Origin: Ascochyta rabiei
Taxonomy: Eukaryota; Ascomycota; Dothideomycetes; Pleosporales; Didymellaceae
Direction: 5' to 3'
DNA: 64,000 nucleotides
Assembly: GCF_004011695.2 (NCBI RefSeq)
Contig: NC_082417.1
Span: 372,001 to 436,000 of the forward strand
Positions 56,939 to 64,000 of this stretch are shown here, piece after piece. Below the pieces are notes generated by a model. The model ran no database searches, had not been told where the DNA came from, and saw only the letters and a program-made list of their open reading frames with translations. Both the position numbers and the translations under genes were made by a program. How positions within the stretch are numbered: position 1 is the stretch's first letter; each line of letters begins with the position of its first letter.

Positions 56939-58306
56939 ATGGCGCCCCTCACGCCGGCGATGCGCCATCTCCCCGCCTGTCTGCGCTGCGTGCGCCAGCT
57001 CCCCGCCGCCCATGGCACTGGCGCGCCGCACCGCCTGCTCTCCTCCTCGGCCGCCGCCCGCGAAGACGCGCAGACGCAGCCAGCAGCCGCCGCCGCGGTG
57101 CCCGAGTACATGCAGAAGTGGGGCACCCTCGACCCCGAGACGGTCGAGAACAAGAAGCAGGAGCGCCGTCTGCTGCGCAGAGAAGGCGTCCAGCCGGTCG
57201 GCTCGCGCCGTCGCCGGGCGGCCCTGCGCCTGTCCGCCGCCCGCCAGACCGCGGAGATACCCTTCGAGCAGCTGCCGTACCAGTGCTTCCAGGAGGCCCG
57301 CAAGGTCCTGCACGAGGACAGGCAGGAGAAGCTCAGGGCCATCCAGACGCAGCAGCAGCGCATCCAGGCCGTCGCCGCCTCCAGCGCAAGCGAGCAGGCC
57401 AAGCGCGACAGCATGGCCCGCATGCGCCTGCACCTGCACGACCTGATCATTGCCGCCGACATCAACGACCCCGTCGTCAAGAGGAAGTTCGAGGACGGAC
57501 AAGGTACGTGCCGTGCACGCCGCACCACGGCCACGGCCATGGCCAAGGCTAACCCCCCCGCAGGCGACATGAACAAGCCCATCTACCGCCATCTTGCCGA
57601 GAAGAAGTGGCGCGAGTTCAAGCGCAAGGTGCTCCAACAGCGCGTCACCCAGCTCTCGCTCGTCCCCGATCTGCTGGGTTCGCTGGACCTGGTCGCCGAC
57701 GTGGACCTTTCCTTTGGCCGCAAGACAATCACGCCCGGAGACTTTGTCGACTCGGCCGTCAGCGAGAAGATGCCCACGCTGCACGTCCAGACATTCACCC
57801 CAGCCGAGAAGCTGGTCACCGTTGCTGTCGTCGACGCCGACGTGCCTGTGCCCGACGAGGATGGCTTCACCACCCGCTGCCACTTCATCGCCTCCAACAT
57901 CCGCATCTCGCCCAGCGAGACCTCGATCCCCCTGCAGCGCATCGCCGAGGACGACAAGAAGAACGCCCCCGAGTCGAGCAAGGTCGCTCTCCCGTGGCTT
58001 GCACCGTGGGCGCACAAGGGCGCACCTTACCACCGCCTAGCTGTCATCGTCCTTGAGCAGAAGGAGGCTCAGAAATTCGACATCTCCAAGCTCAGCACCA
58101 TCCCACGTGACGGCTTCAACCTCCGCAGCTTTGTCATGTCGCAGAAACTGAAACCTCTCACGGCCACGTTGTTCAGGACAAAGTGGGACGAGAGCATGGC
58201 TGCCGTCATGGAGCGCGCTGGATTGGCGGACCAGGTCAACATCGAGTTCAAGAGAAAGAGGGTCGAGCCGCTGCCCTACAAGAGGCGGACAGAGCGCATG
58301 CGCTAG
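56939..58306 (+). CDS. MRPL35: Mitochondrial large-subunit ribosomal protein mL38 (PEBP-fold)
   Basis: Mitoribosomal protein mL38 of the central protuberance region. Exon 1 is 56939-57503 and exon 2 is 57564-58306, 435 aa. The 60-bp intron (GTACGT..GCTAAC..GCAG) happens to stay open and in frame, so it can be mistaken for coding sequence. The presequence is MAPLTPAMRHLPACLRC. A helical N-terminal part contains PEYMQKWGTLDPETVENKKQ. The PEBP-like domain (about 215-410) shows VDVDLSFGRKTITPGDFV-like strands, LPWLAPWAHKGAPYHRLAVI (core of the phosphatidylethanolamine-binding fold) and a basic end (PLPYKRRTERMR). Confidence 0.92.
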   Translation: MAPLTPAMRHLPACLRCVRQLPAAHGTGAPHRLLSSSAAAREDAQTQPAAAAAVPEYMQKWGTLDPETVENKKQERRLLRREGVQPVGSRRRRAALRLSAARQTAEIPFEQLPYQCFQEARKVLHEDRQEKLRAIQTQQQRIQAVAASSASEQAKRDSMARMRLHLHDLIIAADINDPVVKRKFEDGQGTCRARRTTATAMAKANPPAGDMNKPIYRHLAEKKWREFKRKVLQQRVTQLSLVPDLLGSLDLVADVDLSFGRKTITPGDFVDSAVSEKMPTLHVQTFTPAEKLVTVAVVDADVPVPDEDGFTTRCHFIASNIRISPSETSIPLQRIAEDDKKNAPESSKVALPWLAPWAHKGAPYHRLAVIVLEQKEAQKFDISKLSTIPRDGFNLRSFVMSQKLKPLTATLFRTKWDESMAAVMERAGLADQVNIEFKRKRVEPLPYKRRTERMR

Positions 58307-58705
58307 AGCACTTGTACGATGATACTCCATGTCGGATTGGCGAAAGAGCACCACGTGACTATCTGGTGAGTGTACTATATACTGCAGCTTGCAGAAGGAA
58401 CATCATGTTCGACGACAGCACGCTTGGTTGGCTTGATGTGATGACATTGAACGTGCCTTCCCCTTTCTCTCACCACTCCACGCTTCCCCCACCTTCCTTG
58501 TGAAACCCCATCACTGCCATCCCCAGTTTGTCGCTTGCTCTCACTCTACACCCTGTGCTTGAATTCAACGTTGACGCCGACTTACGATCCTGGTATTGCC
58601 ACTGCATGGCGCAACAGCTTTCCGCACGCAAACCTTGCATACGCTCGCAGGCAATCTTTCGTTTGGCAGACTTCCCCTTCCACCTGCTCAAAGCGATCCG
58701 TAAGA
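58307..58705. other. Intergenic spacer upstream of MEI4-like gene
   Basis: About 400 bp between tandem plus-strand genes. Frame 58535 stays open into the next gene, but the ATG at 58706 is the best start. Confidence 0.5.
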
Positions 58706-60375
58706 ATGCCGCCAAAGGCACAGCCTCCATCAGATCCCTTCACGCCGTCTAGTGCGCATGTTGCGTTGGCCATCGCCATCATCAGAGCAAAGCCGCCAGG
58801 GACCTCGGCAAGAGGTAGGTATTCTTCTGCCGCAAGCCACATCATCCCTGACTGTATAGACTACGTCCTGGGGCTGCGAAGCCAAGTGCGGCCTGGCTCA
58901 GCTGAGTCGGAAACCCATGAAGAGGGCCACTACCTCGACCTAGTCGCGTATTGGAAGGACCAGTGCCGGAGATGGCAAGACGAATGTGATGGTCTGCGGA
59001 GCGAGAACATCAAGCTCGAGCGTTCCAATCACTCCCTGACAAGCCGTACAAGCTGTACATCGGATACAATTTCGATCAACACCATGAACACGTCGAAAAG
59101 GAAAGCACGAACGGCTTCGCCAGTGCGGAACGCGAAGCGATCCAAGGGCGCCCAACAAGGCGAAAACTCCACGACTGAGACCCAGGACATGATTGACGAC
59201 GACTTCGACTTCCTCGACGGACTAGGTCCAGGTCAGTTACCCTCTGGCGAGAGACCCCCTCTGTGTGCTGACAGATAGTGGCAGAGGGCACGAACCTGAC
59301 CGAGTCCCTGTTTACGACGTACAAACTTTGCCGAACAACGAGTTCAGATGTCGATACGTTTTGCTTCGCACTGGTCCGGACAGCCAACGCATTGGGCAAG
59401 GTCATACGCCTGGTCGCTCACAAACACGGACAGCTTTCGCGACAAGGTGTGCAAACGTCCGGGCCGGCATCTCTGGATCGTGATAAATCCAACTTTGCAC
59501 TTGCAATGACCATTTGCGCGCGAGGCTTCATGGCAGTACTTGTCGGTCTCAGCAAGATGGCTGACATGAGCAACGATCAGCGACTTTCGAGTCTTGTTGT
59601 ATGCGAGCTGGCGGACATGTTCAAGACGGTGCTTGCTGCGATGGAATCAGTTGCGCGGCATACCGCCCAACAGAAACCCTTGCAAGCAGTCGATTCGAAG
59701 AGAGCGAGAGATACGACAACCGCCATGGTCCCTAAAGAATCCATTCCAGCTCGTGCATTGGCTCACCTACTGATTGGTTTTCTTGGCTTTCTTGAAAAGA
59801 CCAATCCACTACACCAACAAGTATTCGACGGCTTCGTTTATCTTTTGCTCGAGCGCGTCGGGCGGCGTTTGTTCTACTGTACGTTCGGCAGACATCGCAA
59901 TAGCACAGTGGAGGGCGATATCCAACCATCGCCCGAACCAAGATCAACAGAAGAAGCTGTGAGACAGGACACTGAAGCGCTTGGGACGCGTCTCGAAGTA
60001 AAAGCCCTCGTCTTGGTGCTTGAGCGCGCCATGGGCCTGGCACCAAACCACATGAACTCTCAAACATCCAACGCCAGCCGGAGTCAGAAGAAACTAGGTC
60101 GCACTTTGAGCCTCAAGAACCTGCCCTCCGTATCAAGAGCTCGTCTCAGCCCGCTTGCCAAGGATCGCCTCCAGCGAACGCTGGTTGCTTGCATGTACGG
60201 CGACAAGATGGATGACGAGTTTCTTGATGTACTCACAAAGCCTAAGCCGTCCATGCGGCTGGGCTCATTGCAGAATGTTGCAAGGATAGACGATAAAGAT
60301 GTGGAAGACTGGTATAAGAAGGAGGTGTGGCGACTCGTCGGCTGGGACGTACTTGCCAAAGAAAGTGGGTGGTGA
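58706..60375 (+). CDS. MEI4-like meiotic recombination protein (putative)
   Basis: 525 aa from exons 58706-58814, 58860-59231 and 59279-60375 (introns 45 and 47 bp). The first intron is in frame and open. The N-terminus reads AHVALAIAIIRAKPPGTSAR, then DYVLGLRSQ after splicing, then a coiled coil (YWKDQCRRWQDECDGLRSE). An alanine/leucine/isoleucine helix, then an IIRxKP signature, a Ser-x-x-(E/D)-Y segment and a coiled coil is the hallmark I know from animal MEI4, the partner of REC114 in making meiotic double-strand breaks. The C-terminal two thirds are helical (LLIGFLGFLEKTNPLHQQVF), as in MEI4. A basic, nuclear-type stretch (KRKARTASPVRNAKRSK) lies at about 140-160. Assignment is from motif memory, not a search. 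Confidence 0.62.
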
Positions 60376-60753
60376 TACGAGAACTGTCGAGGATAGCTTG
60401 GTCCATGTAGTGGATTTGAGATGGTGTGTGTTTACCAGGTCGCATTTGCATTACACCTGCTGCTCGCAATTGTAAAGAAATGGTCGGATCGAGACGCCTA
60501 GAGCTGTGCAGTGTACTGGTCGTTCCCATTGGATCCAGCTCCTCCTCCCATCGCTCTGTTGGTCCGCTGCGCAAACGGCCATGCTCACCGCCGTGAAGTG
60601 GACGTGAAGGGCGTGAAGGACTCCAGCGCGCCTTGGCACCTGCACTTGTTGGTCGTGACCTCTTTCCCTTTTTCTCACCCTCACTCCCCCATCACCACTC
60701 ATCCTCATATTGCACCTCCTGCACCACCCTAGCACCCTCCAGCAACCACCACC
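60376..60753. other. Promoter region of the siderophore transporter gene
   Basis: About 380 bp with a CT/CA-rich leader before the ATG at 60754. No GATA-type iron-regulatory site (HGATAR) could be called with confidence by eye. Confidence 0.45.
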
Positions 60754-62777
60754 ATGGCCGAGACTGAAGAGAAAGTGTCGCCCTCACTGCACTACAGCGA
60801 TGGCGAGCAAAACGGTCGAGCTTCTATTGACACCATTTCCCCAGGTGTTGCGAGAATTGAGGCAACTGCGGAGCACCTCACATCTGCCAACCGAGCATGG
60901 ATACTCTTCGGTGTTCTGCTCATCGCCTGGGCCTATGGCTTGGACAGTACGCTGCGAGTAGCCTTCCAGCCTATTGCAGTGAACGCCTTGAATGCTCACT
61001 CCCTCTTGGCGACAGTGACTGTGGTGCGCGCTGTTATAGGTGCCGCTGCTCAGGTGAGTACCTCCTAGACATCGCGATAGGGGAGTGGCTGACAAGAACC
61101 AATAGCCCACGGCAGCCAAAATTGCGGATGTGTTCGGTCGCATTGAAGTGCTTCTGGTGTCCGTGGTCTTCTACGTCCTAGGTAAGTCACGGTCGCTTTC
61201 TTGCATTGCCTACGCATGACGCCGCACTCCAGTTAGCAACTTGCTGACATACCACAGGCACAGCCATCGAAGCATCAGCCAACAGTCCCGCAACTTTTGC
61301 CGTCGGCAGCTGCTTCTATCAGATTGGCTACACGATCGCTGTCTTGATTGTCGAGGTCATTGTCGCCGACACAACTTCCCTTCGGTCCCGCTTGTTGTTC
61401 TCATACATTCCAGCCGCTCCGTTCATTGTCAATACGTGGATCGGTGGCGAAGTGCTGGTGGTTGTCAGAGGCTCAACTGCCTGGCGTTACGGCTTCTGGA
61501 TCTGGTGCATAGCTTTTCCGATCTGCGTCCTGCCACTTCTCGGCTCCTTGTGGTGGGTCAGCTACAAAGCAAAAAGGGCTGGAGATCTCCAGCATTGCAA
61601 GACACCATTCCAAGAGCACGGCGGTTGGGAACTCACCAAAGCACTGTTCTGGCAGCTTGATGCGATCGGCATTCTCCTGACAATCTGCGTCTTTGGGTTC
61701 CTTCTAGTCCCCCTCACCATTGCTGATGGCCCTGACGCCTCTTGGGGATCTCCAAAGATTGTTGCGCCGCTTGTTATTGGGGTGCTGTGCATCCCGGTCT
61801 GGATACGATGGGAAACCATTGCGCCGCACCCTATGGTTCCATTCTACGTAAGTTGATTCTTGTACTCCGCTTTACGATATTGACGGCCTTCTAGCTACTC
61901 AAAGATCGTGCTGTGTGGGGCGCGCTTGCGATTGCTTTCTTCCTGATGTTCTGTAAGTCCCAACATGTCACTCTTGCCTTCAACAAGCTGACTGCCTTCA
62001 GCATGGGGCTGTCAGGGCGACTACCTCTTCTCCGTTCTACGTGTAGCCTTCAATCAAAGTGAGAAGTCGGCAAACCGTATCGCTGCGCTCTACAGCTTCT
62101 GCTCCACGTTGACCGGTATCTTCGTCGGAATGATCGTATACCGTGTCAGACGCCTCAAGCCGTTCATACTGTTTGGCACGTGTCTTTTCATGGTCGCTTT
62201 CGGTCTCATGATACACTATCGTGGTGGCGTCGGCACCCGCGCAGGCATCATCGGAGCTCAGATGCTTCTTGGAATCGCCGGTGGCTTCTTTCCTTACGCT
62301 GCTCAAGCTAGCATCCAGGCCGCAACCAGTCATGAGCACGTTGCCGTCATCACAGGACTATACTTGGCCACTTACAACGTCGGTAACGCGCTCGGAAACG
62401 CAATGTCAGGCGTCATCATGTCCCAAGTCCTATCGGTTCAGCTCAAGAGTCGCCTTAGCAAAGAAGTCGCCGATGCGTGGTACGACAGACCACTCGATCG
62501 AATTCAACAATTCCCGCCTGGTACAGCAGAGCGGGATGCTGTGATCGAAGCATACAAGTACTTCCAGCGAGTAGTCTGTATCATCGGTGCCAGCGCCTGT
62601 CTCGGATTGATCATCTTCGCCTTCTGCATCCGCAACCCCAGGCTTCCAGACACACAGTCTCTACCTTATGAAGAGCTCCCACAGAGAGAAGTTGATGCCG
62701 ACAAGGGGTATGAAATGTCGCAATCGCCTGAACAGCAGAGGTCCTACCTGAACTGCGTGCCAGTCGAGCGCCAATAG
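60754..62777 (+). CDS. MFS siderophore-iron transporter (SIT family)
   Basis: Plasma-membrane or vesicle importer of ferric siderophores. Exons are 60754-61053, 61106-61181, 61258-61847, 61895-61952 and 62002-62777 (introns 52, 76, 47 and 49 bp), 599 aa, the normal length for the 14-helix SIT subfamily. A hydrophilic N-terminus with [11 protein letters not shown] precedes the first helix ([20 protein letters not shown]). The MFS loop 2-3 signature appears as [17 protein letters not shown] after splicing. [21 protein letters not shown] is characteristic of SIT carriers. Later segments include [19 protein letters not shown], and [17 protein letters not shown] near the end. A glutathione exchanger (Gex type) of the same subfamily is the main alternative. 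Confidence 0.88.
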
Positions 62778-63029
62778 TCGATCTATGTCTTTCAATCTGG
62801 AGTTTCGAATACGGTTAGAGTTTCTAGTTTAGCGAGGTGTACTAGGTGTTCTTCACTTCTCTCAATTCTCCTCGGACGGGTTGCGCAAGGACTGTGGGAT
62901 TTGGAGTGGTCAAATCGAACGTTGGGGCTCTGCTTTGTTGTAGTAAGAACTGCATTCCGGCTGTCTCGAAGATCAAATCGTGCGTCCATATCTATGATGT
63001 GTTATCGCGTCTAGACAATATCGAGAGCT
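62778..63029. other. Convergent 3' region
   Basis: About 250 bp between the transporter and amidotransferase stop codons. Nothing recognised. Confidence 0.45.
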
Positions 63030-63954
63030 TCATACTTCTTCTTCAGGAGGCGTTGCCAGCCCACCAATCGTGTCATATGTCTTGCCGTGCTCAGTCGGCG
63101 TTTCCTGCATCATAAATTGCAGCACCATCTCCGCTGCCGTTCCCGCGTCGTCATCCGCATTCGCCGCCTTTAGGCTCTCCTCCAACCACTCTGGGGTCTT
63201 TGTCGCAAAGAACGTTTTAATGGTCTCGCTATTCACGAATCTGTCAAATTCAAAGTGCCCCTGGAACGTGAGGATTCTCCCAGTCTGATACATCCCCTTG
63301 GAAGCAGTCAGCGCACGATGAAACGCTTCTATATGGAGAATATACCTGGTTAGCACACCACGGAGTACTGCCAATAACCGACCACGAACGCGGCAGCTTC
63401 TCGAGATCAGGAACCACGACGAAATCGCCGTGCACAAACTGCAACCTCAGCTTCTCCGGCACCTGCATCCCCCGCCCTCCAGCACTCGTTGGGCACTTTG
63501 CGAAGTCGTTCCTGAATTTCGAGTCCATGGTCATTGTCTTGACGCCCAGCTCCCACCCCCGCTCATCCGCATCGACGCGTACACCGTACTGCTTGAGCAG
63601 CGCCTGGCATATCAACTGATGTCCAAAACAGCTGCCCAACCACTTCACCCACGGTGAGTCCCGGTACGCATCGATGATGTACTGCTCGAGTCGGTGCACC
63701 CAGGGAATGTCGTCGTAGGCCGAGTTGATGGAGCCGGTGATGAGAATCAAATCCACATCGTCGAGCGACGCTGGATACTCTCCCTTTCGTGAGTCGTACT
63801 CTGTAGACTGAATTGTGGTGTCCGGTGAACTGTGCTTTGCGGCTGCTGTGAGTAGTTCGTGGAAGATTTGCCCGTAGCTGGAGGCGCGTTCTGTGGAGAC
63901 GTTGGGGACGGGGATGTCGGTGTTGAAGACGGCTATGTGGAGGGTCTGCGCCAT
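63030..63954 (-). CDS. Class I glutamine amidotransferase-like protein
   Basis: 291 aa from exon 1 (63954-63346) and exon 2 (63296-63030), 49-bp intron joining TPWCANQ to GMYQTGRILTFQGHFEF. The class I (triad) fold is complete: nucleophile Cys about residue 109 in LGSCFGHQL, and the His/Glu pair in QGHFEFD after splicing. LILITGSINSAYDDIPWV forms the usual start of the pocket. There is no synthetase domain, so this is a stand-alone GMP-synthase-like amidotransferase or gamma-glutamyl peptidase, as is common in fungi. Physiological substrate unknown. Only 46 bp of its upstream region are in the window. Confidence 0.85.
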
Positions 63955-64000
63955 GATGCTGTGCTGTGCTGTACTGTGCTGTTATGATTGGTTGTGCTAG

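Noticed and set aside
54923..58033. A 1036-codon minus-strand frame
   Set aside because: Only the part from 56527 down is coding (uL4m exon 2). The upstream 1.5 kb is antisense to mL38 and open merely because of GC-rich codon bias; the real start is across an intron at 56679.

Overview
The window is nuclear DNA of a filamentous ascomycete (Pezizomycotina). The evidence is the many 40-96 bp introns with GT..AG borders and CTAAC-like branch sites, typical fungal gene families (GH131, Ubc6-type E2, CSN5, SIT-type MFS carriers, mitoribosomal uL4m and mL38), and a long AT-rich block of transposons carrying the C-to-T/G-to-A (CpA to TpA) signature of repeat-induced point mutation (RIP). A dothideomycete with a two-compartment genome would fit, but this is inference. 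No rRNA, tRNA, CRISPR array or plasmid-like feature was found.

Bases 1 to about 19,870 are a transposon graveyard. From left to right it holds: the 5' half of a Gypsy element on the minus strand running off the window, with part of its LTR; a nearly full-length chromodomain Gypsy element (minus); gag-like remains; a plus-strand Gypsy RNase H/integrase fragment enclosed by a 159-bp inverted repeat; a structurally complete but RIP-killed Copia element of 5,194 bp with 162-bp LTRs and a perfect 5-bp target duplication; a foldback (MITE-like) element; and a second LTR of the first Gypsy family in opposite orientation at the right border. No intact gene survives here.

From about 19,880 to the end the base composition is balanced and genes are dense: 22 protein genes with credible exon structure. 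In order: carboxylesterase (+), UBC6 (-), heme oxygenase (+), TMEM14-family protein (+), GH131 glucanase (-), GT31-like glycosyltransferase (-), DUF427 protein (-), three-module polysaccharide deacetylase (+), Cys-rich single-pass membrane protein (-), coiled-coil/zinc-finger protein (+), hypothetical protein (-), small secreted Cys-rich protein (+), class A DnaJ (-), mitochondrial glutamyl-tRNA synthetase (+), CSN5 (-), ATG16 (-), mitochondrial IF3/AIM23 (+), uL4m (-), mL38 (+), MEI4-like meiotic protein (+), siderophore transporter (+), and class I glutamine amidotransferase (-).

Themes: mitochondrial protein synthesis (EARS2, IF3, uL4m, mL38) lies within about 10 kb, with uL4m and mL38 divergently sharing a 259-bp promoter. 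Heme or iron handling is represented by heme oxygenase beside a TMEM14 homologue, and by a siderophore carrier near the right end. The genes nearest the transposon block include secreted or cell-wall functions (carboxylesterase, GH131, deacetylase, candidate effector). All exon joins were worked out by eye from frame, splice borders and family similarity; none is backed by transcripts.
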